Part shown: positions 33,077-44,634 of the stretch, piece by piece
Position numbering within the stretch: the first letter of the stretch is position 1
How the letters are laid out: each line of letters opens with the position of its first letter
Assembly: GCF_905171765.1 (NCBI RefSeq)
Contig: NC_053389.1
Coordinates: 218,680,624-218,744,623 of the forward strand
Length of the DNA: 64,000 nucleotides
Source: Bufo bufo
Lineage: Eukaryota; Chordata; Amphibia; Anura; Bufonidae
Reading direction: 5' to 3'
Notes under the pieces: generated by a model
The model's input: only the letters and a program-made list of their open reading frames with translations
Told to the model about the DNA's origin: nothing
The model's database searches: none
Made by a program: the position numbers and the translations under genes

Positions 33077-34191
33077 TGATACGTGAGGGCGACACGTAAG
33101 GTGCACGGTGGACCGATGAGGGGCCAAATAATATAACACACAGTTCATCAGTTTACTCACGGTTAGCAGATAGCCTCCCTGGGCTGGCAGCACAGTGTTG
33201 AGGAGGACAGCACGAAATCCTCCGGGGCACGCTCTGTGGTAGGAAAGCATCAGCCAAGATGGTGGTTGAGGTGCCCTTGATGTTAGGGGTGCTTAGGGTG
33301 CTTGTTGCGGCTGAGTCCCTTCATGTTTTTTGTTGTGACGCCAGTACCGTTAATGGTGGTACAACCAATAGTGGTCATAATGAGGTAGACAGTGGTGAAA
33401 TGCAACTCACAACTTTTACTTTGGATGTCTTTGGTTGCAGCAGTACAAAAATGCAGTTTCTTGATGGTACAGAGTTGATTCTGCAAATACACTGTTTCTA
33501 GGCTTTTTAGGTTTTTAGTTTGGAGCAGTGGGTTAGGTGTACCTTGTTCCTATTGATGTGCTGGATCCTATTCCTTGTCCTTTCCCTACAACCTGAATAT
33601 TTAGACAGGAAAACTCAACTGTCTCTTAGAAGGTTGGTGTGGCTGCCTGAAGCTATAAACCTCCACCATGCAAAGGTGTCTGTGACCCTCAATAAGGGCT
33701 CTTATCACCGATGATTCCTTAGGAAGCTTGCTTTTATTACAGGGAGGCAAACTCTTCTCCTACTGGTCAGGGATGCAAGTCTATCGTCCGGCCACAAAAG
33801 GAAAATGCTCTTCTGCGCCTCACATCTGAGTATCACCTCCTAACGAAGTTGGCTCCACTCACTAATCTGTGTCATGGAGTCTTCACTCTGCATTCTCTCC
33901 CACTAATCTGATCTGACTTCCTCAGATCTGCTCTCTTCTCTGACTACATTTTCTTATCCTCCTAAATCTCCACTCTGATCTGTCTCACTAGGCCTGACCT
34001 AGGTATATATATATATAAGACCTTAGCTTTATCCCCATCTAGTGGCGGGATGTATAAATTACACCTAATCTGCCTGGTAACAGAGATTTTGCAGATACAT
34101 AAATACAAAATCATACAATACCGCACAATACATTGTTAAGACCAAAAAGTGCTTTTAAGCAGTGCCCACACACACGTAGTGGGACGCTGCA
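33077..34191 (-). repeat. 5' LTR of the cold-shock-domain element
   Basis: 1115 bp, nearly identical to 29284-30395 over most of its length. It has TG...CA ends on the minus strand, a TATATATATATA tract (about 34003-34014) and AATAAAAGC (about 33731-33739). Confidence 0.87.
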
Positions 34192-35024
34192 AGTCCCTTG
34201 ATGGTTTTTGTCGTGACGCCAGTACCGTTAATGGTGGTACAACCAATAGTGGTAATAATGAGGTAGACAGTGGTAAGGTGCAACTCACAACTTTTACTGA
34301 GGTTGACTTTGGTTGCAGCAGTACAGAATACAGTCTCTTGTTGGTATTAGAGTTGATCTGCAAATCCACTGTTCCTAGGCTTTCTTAGGATTGATTTGAG
34401 CTGTGGTTAGGGAGTATCTTGTTCCTGTTGATGTGCTCAGTCCTATACCTTGTCCTTTCCCTACAAGCTGAACATTGGGACAGGTAACTCATCTGTTTCC
34501 CAAAGTTATGGTGTGGCTACCAGAATCTATACGTTCTCCACCATGCGCAAAGGTGTCTGTGGCCCTAAATAATGGCTTTTATCACCGATGAATCCTTAGG
34601 AAGCTTGTTTCTATTCCAGAGAGGCAAACTATCTCCTACTGGTCAGGGATGAAAGTATATAGTCCGGCCACAGAAGGAAAACGCTCTTCTGAGCCTCACA
34701 TCTTGGTACTACCTCATAGCGAAGTTGGCTCCACTCACTAATCTGTGTTGTGGAGTCTTCACTCTACATTCTCTCCCACTAATCTAATCTGATCTCCTCA
34801 GATCTGCTCTAATCTAATCTATCTCACTAGGCCTGAACTAGGTATATATAGAACCTAAGTTTTATCCCCATCTAGTGGTGGGATATATAAATTACACCTA
34901 ATCTGCCTGGTAACAGGGATTTTGCAGATAAATTAGTACAAAGTCACATAATACAGCATAATACAATTGTTAAGGTAAAAAGTGCTTTTAAGCAGTGCCC
35001 ACACACACGTAGTGGGACGCTGCA
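34192..35024 (-). repeat. Extra, diverged LTR fragment in tandem
   Basis: It matches the LTR at 33077-34191 from the GTCCCTT...GACGCCAGTACCGTTA block onward and ends at the same GGGACGCTGCA terminus. It lacks about 270 bp of the minus-strand 3' side. It is clearly more diverged than the two LTRs are from each other, so it derives from an older insertion or recombination. Confidence 0.8.
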
Positions 35025-35045
35025 AGTGTTCTGTTTATCCTCAAG

Positions 35046-35369
35046 TTAAGGACTTGTTCACACGAATGTGCCGTGTTTTGCAGTCCGCAAATTGCGGATC
35101 CGCAAAACACAGATGCTGCCCATGTGCCTTCCGGAACGGAATGGACGGCCCTATATAGAAATGCCTATTCTTTTTCGCAAAACGGACGAGGACAGGACAT
35201 GACTTATAATTTTTGCGGAGCCACAGGACGGAGCAACGGATGCAGACAGCACACAGAGTACAATCCGCATCTTTTGCGGCCCCATTGAAGTGAATGGGTC
35301 CACACCCGAGCCGCAATAAATGCGGCTCAGATGCGGAACCAAACCAAGGTCGTGTGAATAAGCCCTTAA
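35046..35369. mobile_element. TTAA-flanked MITE with GCGGATCCGC core
   Basis: TTAA at 35046-35049 and 35366-35369 encloses 324 bp. The ends are GGACTTGTTCACACGA and, reversed, GGGCTTATTCACACGA. The interior has ATTGCGGATCCGCAAAACAC and several inverted GCAAA/TTTGC blocks. A related fragment lies inside the hAT-like element at 51895-52195. No ORF is present. Confidence 0.82.
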
Positions 35370-36298
35370 TGTGAATTTATTTTCTTGAACAAGAAGACGC
35401 TTTAAGTTCAGTAAAGGTTTATTTGAAAAGAAATGTCCTGCCACCCAAAAAAATAAAAACTAAGAAAATATTCTTTATTACTTTATTTTAGTTTATTTAC
35501 TTTGTTGTTTTTTTGCACCCCCACCAACCACAAAAAAAATATAAAAAAATATGCACCCAAAAATAGTACCAATAAAACAACATATTATTCCACAAAAAAA
35601 CAAGACCTCATATTGCTGCATTGAGGGTAAAATGAAAAAAGTTATGACTCTCGGAATGCAGCTATAGAAAAATGACTGTTCTCCATAAAACATGTTTTAT
35701 TGTGCAACAGTACTAAAACAAAACTATACTTATTTAGTATTTGTACTGACCTGTAAAATACAGCTAACTTGATATTTTTACTGCACAGTAAACAACAAAA
35801 ACTATTCAAAATATAAAGGTGGATTTGTTGTTTTTTGACTGCCCACTCCCAAAAAATTAATAAAAGATAATCAATACTTTTGATATACCCTAAAATAGTG
35901 CCATTGAAAAATACCACTTAATCTCCAAAAAAAATGCCGAAAAATAAAAAGGTTATGGCTCTTGAAATGTGACAATGAAAAAAGAATAGATGATAAAGGG
36001 ACAGAATGTTACAAACAACAATGGTCTTCCTGTTCCTTTCAAGTTTGCTTGCTGTGCTATGTGTTGTCTGGATTCCATACTAGCACTTGACCAATCGCCC
36101 TTGCCTAGTTTCTGTATGTATCTACTGTGTCTGAATAATGTCCAAGTTCCTGAAGTCCATCTTGCCAAGCTCTGCTATGTCTGAACAGTGTGCAGCGGGC
36201 CGCCGCCTGGGGCCCTAAAGGATGACCCGAGTACTCAGGTGTAGGAATGGCCGAGAGGTATAGGGTGGCCTAAAATGTCCCTTTATGTTGTATGAGTG
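35370..36298. other. AT-rich repeat remnant and spacer
   Basis: The stretch 35500-35990 resembles, in layout and words (CACAAAAAA, AATAGTACCAATAA, GTTATGGCTCTTGAAATGTG), the 350-bp tandem unit of 9305-10220. The remainder is unassigned, with no genes. Confidence 0.4.
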
Positions 36299-37080
36299 TG
36301 TCACGGTGCTCCTACCTGGGTACAGCTGGACCCCAGGCGTTGGCTCCGAAGCAGACAAATAGGGGGGAATTATTGAGGAATCAAATAAATAATTGAGTCC
36401 CGACATTGTTATGAAGTTGAATAGCCGCTTTACTTTGATAAACTTTCATCCAAAACAATCTTCAAACTTTGTTTTGGTCCCAGCAGGCTTTGGAATTAAA
36501 ACTCTGGCAGGCAAACTCGTCCCTGCTACATCTGTTGCTCTCTGGCTTTTGCTGTACTGACAGGCTTGCTGTATAACTTAGCTTCTTCTTTATGCTGCAC
36601 CTTCTCTCTTTGCAGTCTGTCTCTAGAATATGCCAGGGAACTCTCCTCCTGGCTCCTGAGGCTCTAAGCTGTGGCCTCCACACCCAGCAGAGCTGTAGGT
36701 GCTCTGGCTGACTTGGCTTTGCTTGGCCTGGGCAAGTCCAGCAGAGACGTGCCGTGCCCTTGCTTCCTTCCCTTAGCAGGGTGCAAGCTAGACTGCTCTA
36801 GAAACTGGTCCCCACCCTTCCTGCAGGAAATGGGACTGGCCCACTCCTCCACAGAGGGGGGTTAGAATGGAATGGAAAGCTCCATTCGACCTAACTGTAG
36901 CTCTGCCATGTTTGCTACCACCTGCTGGTGAACCAGGCACATTACATTTGAACACAACAGTTACAAACATTAGAAATGCACAGTATATAGGACCTGAAAT
37001 AAATACACAAGATGACATATATTAGCATACATAGATAGAAGCAGGGCGTAGGAGAGGTAATGCCACTCTGGGGCATTACA
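36299..37080 (-). repeat. Solo LTR
   Basis: On the minus strand it begins TGTAATGCCCCAGAGTGG and ends CACCGTGACA, 782 bp, flanked by AGTG (36295-36298 and 37081-37084). Landmarks match the LTR at 24763-25527. No internal retroelement genes adjoin it. Confidence 0.72.
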
Positions 37081-38420
37081 AGTGTTCCCGAATTCCATTC
37101 CTTATGTCCATATGTCCATGTGCATGAAGTCTGTATGTCTGGGTTCCTGTCCTTTTCGTCTGCCAGTACTCCGATTTTTGTGCCATGCCTGTGTCTGCGG
37201 TGATTTGTACTAGTGTTCCTGACCCGTGTAGGTCAGCTCCCAAGTACACCGGGACCATCCCAGAAGGTAGTGGTCTGGTCGCAAACCCGCAGTGAAATTA
37301 ACTTTTAAGGTTAAGGGTATTAAGGGTTAAAAGGTTAATACCAGGGTGGTGCTAGAATAACGCCCTTAAGCTGGGTTTACACAGTTCCATGCAGCGGCTG
37401 ATTGTTGGGAAGGAAGCATTCCATCCCGACAGTCGGTTGCTCGTTCAGTGAAGGAGACATTTGCATGCAGTGATCTCTTTCACTGTATGAGGACAGGGGA
37501 CCACTATAGCGATCCCTTGTCCTAATAAAGAATCATGGCGTCTGAGCAGACCAGCTGCACAGAAGCCATGATTGGTGGTGCCTGCAAGAGTGACAGGATC
37601 ACTGTGTGTTTTGCTCGTTCATCAGGTGATTGGCTGCACATTCAGAAGGGCAAATTGTCGGAAAGGACCATTTACTGGAACGGTCGTTCCTGATAATCTG
37701 CCCAAAAATTGGTGCGTCTAAATGCACCTGTACAGTTTGGCCCAACATCAAACCAGTTAATTGGCACAATGTTTTCACAACTATTATCTGTATGCTTGTC
37801 CGTAACAATACAGTATGGTTTTTGCAATCACACAGTGATTGACAGCTCTGCCTGTGTTAGTGTGTGTCCCCAAAGGTTGTCAATTACTGTGTAGGTATGA
37901 TAATCAGGACTCTCTTTTCTAGGAGTCCTACCAGGATTTTCTCTGCTTTTTATTGACAAATCCATCTCCAGATCATATCATTCTATATATCAGAGACCTC
38001 CGCTTATCTCCCTCTGTCAGACCCTGCTCTCACAGGTTCACTCTAAGGTCCAAACCACATGTGTTATTAAAATAGCAAAACAGTTGCAGAAAACTTTTTG
38101 AGGTCCAAAGTCAGATCACACCGAAGTTGGCTGCTGGCTTTTATTAAAACCATCCTTGCCGCTATAGGTCTAAAGGAGGCTACTCACTACCACACCATTA
38201 CCTTTGTGACATTGCACCAGCCATGTATATGATGCCCCAGCACCTTCAAGGATGTCTGTGACCTCTACATCACTACCCAGCTTCACAAACACCTTGACCA
38301 ACCACAGCTGCATGCGAGTAGGGTAAATGCAGATAACCCTTGGGTCTTTTACAGACTGTGGTCCATTAAACGCAGCTCAAGTTTAACAGTTAACACAGTT
38401 TATACAGGTTTAGCAACTTG
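37081..38420. other. Unassigned DNA with a possible degraded MITE
   Basis: 37371-37720 has the style of a non-autonomous element (GCTGGGTTTACACAG at one end, GCGTCTAAATGCACC at the other, GAACGGTCGTTCCTGATAA inside). The ends do not match well enough to name it. The rest shows nothing recognisable. Confidence 0.35.
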
Positions 38421-38453
38421 AGTGCAGTGGGTCAAGGTAAGAAGGAAGACATA

Positions 38454-39489
38454 CACTCACCTAAAGAATTATTAGGAACACCATACTAATACGGTGTTGG
38501 ACCCCCTTTTGCCTTAATTCTACGTGGCATTGATTCAACAAGGTGCTGATAGCATTCTTTAGAAATGTTGGCCCATATTGATAGGATAGCATCTTGCAGT
38601 TGATGGAGATTTGAGGGATGCACATCCAGGGCACGAAGCTCCCGTTCCACCACATCCCAAAGATGCTCTATTGGGTTGAGATCTGGTGACTGTGGGGGCC
38701 ATTTTAGTACAGTGAACTCATTGTCATGTTCAAGAAACCAATTTGAAATGATTCGAGCTTTGTGACATGGTGCATTATCCTGCTGGAAGTAGCCATCAGA
38801 GGATGGATACATGTTCTCATTCTGTTTACGCCAAATTCGGACTCTACCATTTGAATGTCTCAATAGAAATCGAGACTCATCAGACCAGGCAACATTTTTC
38901 CAGTCTTCAACAGTCCAATTTTGGTGAGCTCGTGCAAATTGTAGCCTCTTTTTCCTATTTGTAGTGGAGATGAGTGGTACCCGGTGGGGTCTTCTGCTGT
39001 TGTAGCCCATCCGCCTCAAGGTTGTGCGTGTTGTGGCTTCACAAATGCTTTGCTGCATACCTTGGTTGTAACGAGTGGTTATTTCAGTCAACGTTGCTCT
39101 TCTATCAGCTTGAATCAGTCGGCCCATTCTCCTCTGACCTCTAGCATCCACAAGGCATTTTTGCCCACAGGACTGCCGCATACTGGATGTTTTTCCCTTT
39201 TCACACCATTCTTTGTAAACCCTAGAAATTGTTGTGCGTGAAAATCCCAGTAACAGAGCAGATTGTGAAATACTCACCGGCCCGTCTGGCACCAACCACC
39301 ATGCCACGCTCAAAATTGCTTAAATCACCTTTCTTTCCCATTCTGACATTCAGTTTGGAGTTCAGGAGATTGTCTTGACCAGGACCACACCCCTAAATGC
39401 ATTGAAGCAACTGCCATGTGATTGGTTGACTAGATAATTGCATTAATGAGAAATAGAACAGGTGTTCCTAATAATTCTTTAGGTGAGTG
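38454..39489 (-). mobile_element. Tc1/mariner element, family A copy 2 (internally deleted)
   Basis: Ends CACTCACCTAAAGAATTATT and its reverse complement, TA on each side (38452-38453, 39490-39491), 1036 bp. It is near identical to 3607-4656 but in opposite orientation, and it shares the same loss inside the transposase. Confidence 0.95.
38486..39313 (-). pseudogene. Tc1-family transposase, deleted and frameshifted
   Basis: It matches copy 1 residue for residue over most of its length, including WSDESRF, QQDNAPCHKA and NPIEHLWD. It has the same jump from ENMYP to SSDGYFQQDN, removing the middle of the catalytic domain. It reads through where copy 1 has a stop (VRIWRKQ). A small deletion near 39275 shifts the N-terminal frame, and a 12-base deletion near the C-terminus removes VLKA. 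Confidence 0.93.
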
Positions 39490-39867
39490 TAAATGGAGGA
39501 TATCAAGGTAAAGAGAAAAACTTAAGTGGCGTCGATCACGGTCTGAAGAAAGACATGAATGCAAGGGGTCAAGGTAAGAAGAAAGACAAGTGGAGGATGT
39601 TAAGGTAAATAGAAAGACATGACTGATGGGGGCCAAGTTAAGGAGGAAGACTTACGTTAGAGAGGAATACGTAAGTGAAGGTGGTTAAGGTAAGAAGAAA
39701 TACTGTATATAAGTGGACGATGTAAAGGTAAGGAGGAAGAAATAATTAGAAGGGATCAAGGTAAGGAGGAAGTGAGAAGAAGGAAGACATCAGTGCAAGG
39801 GGTCACAGTAAGGGGAATGACATGAGAAAAGGAGGTCATATTAATGAAGAAGACATAAGTAAATGGG

Positions 39868-40142
39868 AAAAACCTACAAATAATTGTCAGACCGCTTATA
39901 AACAAATATCATTTTATTACATAATTACATATAACTTACAAACATGATTAAAAGACATTGATGCAGGGAAAAGAAGGCGACCTCAACTGGAGGACAAACA
40001 CAGCGGATAACACGTCCACAAATCGCCCATCAGTATACACATGATTTACATAAAGTGCAAGTGCAAAGCCGAATTCATTCACAATCAAAAGGACATAGAA
40101 CGTTTACCCATGCTGTGCCTCCTCCAGATTAGCGCCAACCCC
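39868..40142. repeat. Left inverted arm of Penelope copy 2
   Basis: 275 bp, from AAAAACCTACAAATAATTG to AGCGCCAACCCC, the reverse complement of 44625-44899 with a few percent differences. Its inner edge corresponds to the predicted cleavage point of the hammerhead-like motif at 44588-44634. Confidence 0.93.
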
Positions 40143-40878
40143 AACGCGTGGGTTTTCTCCCTTGTGGAAAATGCATTGCTTGTCCTAACAAGGAGAAAGC
40201 CACTTCCTTTCAAGATTCGACTCAATAAAAAACATTCCAAATCACAAAGTGTTTAACATGTACGAGTACAGCAGTTATCTATTACGGGACATGTCCCTGC
40301 CCAAAAACTGATGTGGGCTTGACCACAAGGGAACTAAAAGTCTGGTCCATTAGTAACGGCAAGACGGTCTAAAAACCTAAAAGATCATCTTGTTCAGAGC
40401 TACTTTTCAAAACATATTCCACCAATTATTCCAGGGGTGAGTAAACCACGATGGGGTTTTCTCCCTTGTGGAAAATGCATTGCTTGTCCGAACATGGAGA
40501 AAGCCACTTCCTTTCATGATTCGACTCAATAAAAAACATTCCAAATCACACAGTGTTTAACATGTACGAGTACAGCGGTTATCTATTACGGGACATGTCC
40601 CTACCCAAAAATGTATGTGGGCTTGACCACAAGGGAACTAAAAGTCAGGGTACGTGAACATGTGAGAGATATTATGTCAGCAACCAATGAGAGAGATCTG
40701 AATAATTTAAGACCTGTGGCCAGACACTTAAAATTACATCATGGTTGCAATCCTATGTTTTTGAAGGTTCGGGCGATTGATTGTGTTTTGAAGAATATGC
40801 AAGGTGGGGATATATCAAAAAGATTAGCACAGCTTGAATGCAAGTGGATTTGGAAACTGAACACTTTGTTTCCAAATG
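40143..40878 (+). pseudogene. Two partial upstream copies of the linker and GIY-YIG endonuclease
   Basis: 40150-40340 and 40341-40878 each repeat the sequence found at about 42840-43330 (GATGGGGTTTTCTCCCTT, then the cysteine linker HSVXHVRVQ-type region). The second copy encodes MYVGLTTRELKVRVREHVRD and the endonuclease tail LECKWIWKLNTLFPNG. At 40878 it passes into the 5' body of the element. These are the 5' direct repeats of a Penelope-type tandem arrangement. Confidence 0.85.
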
Positions 40879-43023
40879 GGGTAATCCAGCTTTTCATAAT
40901 CGTACATCCTCGATGTTGTCTATATCATCAATCTCAGACAACCAGGAATTTACTGGCCTAATGACACGGTCTGGTTCAGTGCAGAAAAGAAAGACACCTC
41001 CTGGCCCCTCTCTGAGTGGAAAGAGGAGGACGTTCCTTGAAAAGGGAGAGAATGGTAATCAAAATGATCTGAAGGTAATTAATTTATCTGAACATACTCT
41101 CTCATCAACAGATATATCTTTGTTGGAAAGGGGTTTAACCTTCTCACCATGTGCTGCTTTTGACTCCTTAACAGCAGTAAAAGACCTACACATTTTTGCC
41201 CGTTTACTTCCTTTAAAGAGATGGCATCACAATGAGGGTAATTTGGGAAATTTGACCACTCCAGAGAAACTACAAGCGGTCCGGATTTTGGAGGAATTGG
41301 AAGGAGAAGGTGAACAGCCTATCTTAGAGGAAATCCCTGCATCCATCAAATGTAAGTCAAAAAAAAATTCCCCCTTTGTCCCTACGTATGTCCGGCAATT
41401 GACCTGTTTGTCAAGCTCGTATCCAAAGAGTTTGAAAACATGGCAATGTTTATTCCGAGGGACAATCTGGCCAGGGCTCAGTGTCAAAGTCTAAAACATC
41501 TTTCTAGACTTACTGATGTAGTATTTAAAACCTCTGATAAAGGGGGAAATATAGTAGTATGCCCCACACCCTCTATGAACGAGAGGCCCATAGACAACTG
41601 ATGGAGAAGGAATGCTACAAGAAATTGACTTACAATCCTTTGCATTCTTTTGAAGGTAGTCTAAATCAGATTTTAGACAAAGCTGTTGCTAATCAGACAA
41701 TATCCAAAGCTCTTCATGATGCCTTAATTGTCAAAGAACCCATGGTATCCACCTTATACCTCTTACCGAAGATTCACAAAAATGCTAGAACACCCCCCGG
41801 CAGGCCCATCATTTCGGGTAGAGGAAGCCTGACCGAAAAGGTAGGACGATATTTACATTCTCAATTTAAGAACATGGTGGCTAATCTTCCCTCATACATC
41901 AAGGATACCGCCGATTTTCTACGTAAAATTGAGGGTATTCATCTTGGAGAGGATGTATTGGTGGTAACTTGTGATGTTGAATCCCTTTATACGAGTATTA
42001 GACATCAGGATGGGATTCAGGCGGTGGAATTTTTTCTTATGCAAGAGAACCTAGATACCGACAGGAGTTTTTTTTTGTTGGACCTTTTGTCCTTTGTTCT
42101 CACGCACAATTCGGCGGGTCCTTCTATCTACAGCTCTAGGGGACCGCGATGGGGGAGCCTTGTGCGCCCTCATACACTAATTTCTAATTTGTCCCTGGGG
42201 CTGTGGGAGAGGGACCGGTTCCTGTAAGATAGGTGCATGTCGATGGACCGCGCCATTTTTTGGGCGCGGTACATCGACGATGTATTCATGATCTGGCAGG
42301 GAAACGGAAACGGAATTACAAGATTTCTTTGAGATATTGAATAAGAACTCCAAGAATATCAAATTGACATACAAATTTGACAAGAACTACATTGAGTTCT
42401 TGGAAGTCCAATTGGAAAGGGGTATGGATGGTTCCATTTTAACGAATGTGTTCAGGAAACCAACAGCTGTGAATGCATACTTACATGCATCTTTATCCCA
42501 CCCTCCACAGATGATCAATTCCATTCCGATCGGACAATATTTACGAGTTCAGAGGATATGTTCGACGGACCAGATGTTTGAACAACAGGCAAAAGATCTG
42601 AAAAAGAGATTCACAAACCGTGGGTATAGCCAACGTTTGATCAAAAAAGCATACAGAAGAGCAAAGACATGTTCTCGATATGACTTTCTTTTCTCAGAGA
42701 GGCAAAGGTTGAGTGATGATAAGGCAAGGTTCATCACGGGCTACCATTGCAGATGGTCCAAGATGAAGGACACTTTGAAAAAGTTCTGGCCGGTTCTTCT
42801 AACTGATCCCATCCTTGTAAAATGTCTGTCTTCCCGTCCATTAGTAATGGCAAGACGGTCTAAAACCCTAAGAGATCATCTTGTTCGGAGCTACTTTTCA
42901 AAACATATTCCACCAATTTTTTCAGGGGTGAGTAAACCACGATGGGGTTTTCTCCCTTATGGAAAATGCATTGCTTATCCGAACATGCAGAAAGCCACTT
43001 CCTTTCATGATTCGACTCAATAA
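40879..43023 (+). pseudogene. Penelope-type N-terminal region and RT, frameshifted
   Basis: The N-terminal part (to about 41494) includes LTFSPCAAFDSLTAVKDLHIFARLL, a region found upstream of RT in these elements. After frame changes near 41400 and 41560 the RT reads STLYLLPKIHKNARTPPGRP, motif A VVTCDVESLYTSI, and after another break near 42110 the catalytic motif C RYIDDVFMIW (42267-42296). A further frame (42337-43023) gives IEFLEVQLERGMDGSILTNV and the connecting region with basic residues. The catalytic aspartates are kept, but at least four frame breaks make it non-functional. Confidence 0.9.
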
Positions 43024-43035
43024 AAAACATTCCAA

Positions 43036-43305
43036 ATGACACAGTGTTTAACATGTACGAGTACAGCAGTTATCTATTACGGGACATGTCCCTGCCCAAA
43101 AATTTATGTGGGCTTGACCACAAGGGAACTAAAAGTCAGGGTACGTGAAGATGTGAGAGATATTATGTCAGCAACCAATGAGAGAGATCTGAATAATTTA
43201 AGACCTGTGGCCAGACACTTTAAATTACATCATGGTTGCAATCCTATGTTTTTGAAGGTTCGGGTGATTGTGTTTTTGAAGAAAATGAAATATCGAAAAG
43301 ATTAG
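43036..43305 (+). pseudogene. GIY-YIG endonuclease of Penelope copy 2
   Basis: It starts with CLTCTSTAVIYYGTCPCPKI (GIY-type strand), then YVGLTTRELKVRVREDVRDI with the conserved Arg, and NLRPVARHFKLHHGCN. A deletion near 43275 alters the C-terminal end, which the upstream duplicate preserves as QLECKWIWKL. The enzyme would nick target DNA to prime reverse transcription. Confidence 0.9.
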
Positions 43306-44587
43306 CACAGCTTGAATGCAAGTGAATTTGAAACTGAACACTTTGTGTCCAAAAGGTCTCAATGAATCCACCGCTTTTGCGCCATTTCTGTAGGCTCATG
43401 AGATGGTGACTGTTTCCGGATCGCCACATCCTTAAGGGTTTTGTTTCTAGTGTCTTAGCCATTGTATGTTTTCACATATGATTTTAACAGATTATGACCC
43501 TTTTTTGTGGTCATCTATGGGGTTTCACGGTGGTATATACACACCCTGAACAACATATGTAATGCATATATTGGGTAATCTGTGACTCCCGGGATCTGGG
43601 AGATGCTCTGGAGTGGGCGGCGATTTGTCTCATGGGATATAGTTAGGGTGTCAAGGATTTGGATGGGAGGCTGTTATGATCTGGCCGATGTGTTATACAC
43701 TATCTGGTTAAATTCTTACAGTATAGGGTTGGTCATCATTTTGGCATAGCACACAGGGTAGTGGGCTAACCCAAGTGCACGCATTTACATGGTCACATAT
43801 TCAATAATGTGTGACGCATGTACATGGCTATTTATACACTTGTTTTGGTATATGTCTTTGGTGTATTTAGGTAATGTAGTAGTCTTTCACAATCAGTTTT
43901 TTCACAATCATGGTTTTATAATTATGTGTCTTTATATTTGTGCTGGAATCATGTTTTTCATGAATTTTATTTCATTATATAATTATATATTTTTTTCATT
44001 GTTTTATTTGTATTCACAAAAATAACCTGTATATTTTATATATTTTGTACATATGTATTTATTTGGTATAACATACCATTTTTTTATTTTAATATAATAA
44101 TGAGCAGTTTAACATGGGTGATTTCATGAAATGTACGTTTTCATCACTTGCATATTAGCTACACATTGGGTCTTTCCTTCCTTCCTTTCTTCTTATCTTG
44201 TTTTATTTTCATTTAATAATTAATTAATTTTTATTAGCATGTTTATCTAATATCTAGTCCCCATTCTGTCCCATGATTCCAACCGCATTTACATAGAATG
44301 TGCAGCGTTTTCAATGACTATAAGGGCTGACATGCGCAGTGTTTTAAAGTGATGGTAGAGGCACGGACTCACGATACTATGTGACGCGATCCCGTGCTGA
44401 CATCATCGTCATGTAACCACGGTCGCGGTCACATGGTACTACGTAGATCATATGACCTTCGAGCGCCGCCTGACGCAACTGCGGCTCATTCCTATTGCCA
44501 CACAGATGCCACAGAGTAAGATAATCAATTTTTGAATGGTAGGCAATTGGCTGATCGGTATATTTAATCTGTGTCCCCCAGTGATGA
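43306..44587 (+). other. 3' untranslated region of Penelope copy 2
   Basis: AT-rich, with CTTCCTTCCTTTCTTCTT near 44180 and long T/A runs around 43890-44110. No gene is present. Confidence 0.7.
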
Positions 44588-44634
44588 CGCCACCCCCAGA
44601 CGAAGGTTCGCCGAAACGCGCATCGGGGTTGGCG
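44588..44634 (+). ncRNA. Hammerhead-ribozyme-like motif, degenerate core
   Basis: In order: CGCCACCCC (stem I), CAGACGA (box, with A in place of the usual U at its second position), A, GG-TTCG-CC (stem II), GAAA, CGCGCATC (minimal stem III and cleavage triplet), GGGGTTGGCG (stem I partner, 9 pairs with one mismatch). The core substitution probably impairs cleavage. The overall layout matches the motifs at 23629 and 27821. Confidence 0.5.

Larger units (their letters stand above)
29284..34191 (-). mobile_element. LTR retroelement with a cold-shock-domain ORF and no pol
   Basis: Two direct repeats of about 1.1 kb (29284-30395 and 33077-34191) flank 2.7 kb of internal sequence. On the minus strand the LTRs begin TGCAGCGTCCC, and the right copy ends CACGTATCA. 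A TATA tract precedes an AATAAA in the right order. A TGG-initiated primer-binding-like site lies 6 bases after the 5' LTR. The only long frame is 31158-32720. No RT, integrase or envelope domain is found, so mobilisation would rely on another element. It looks like a domain-capturing non-autonomous element or a virus-like element that lost pol. Its superfamily is not determined. Confidence 0.75.
38421..39867. repeat. Purine-rich minisatellite, split by a Tc1 copy
   Basis: Diverged units of about 30 bp resemble GGGTCAAGGTAAGGAGGAAGA, with ACATAAGTG between them. They lie left of the Tc1 copy (38421-38453) and right of it (39490-39867). The Penelope-like element at 39868 also landed in it: repeat-like sequence continues after 44984. 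Confidence 0.75.
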
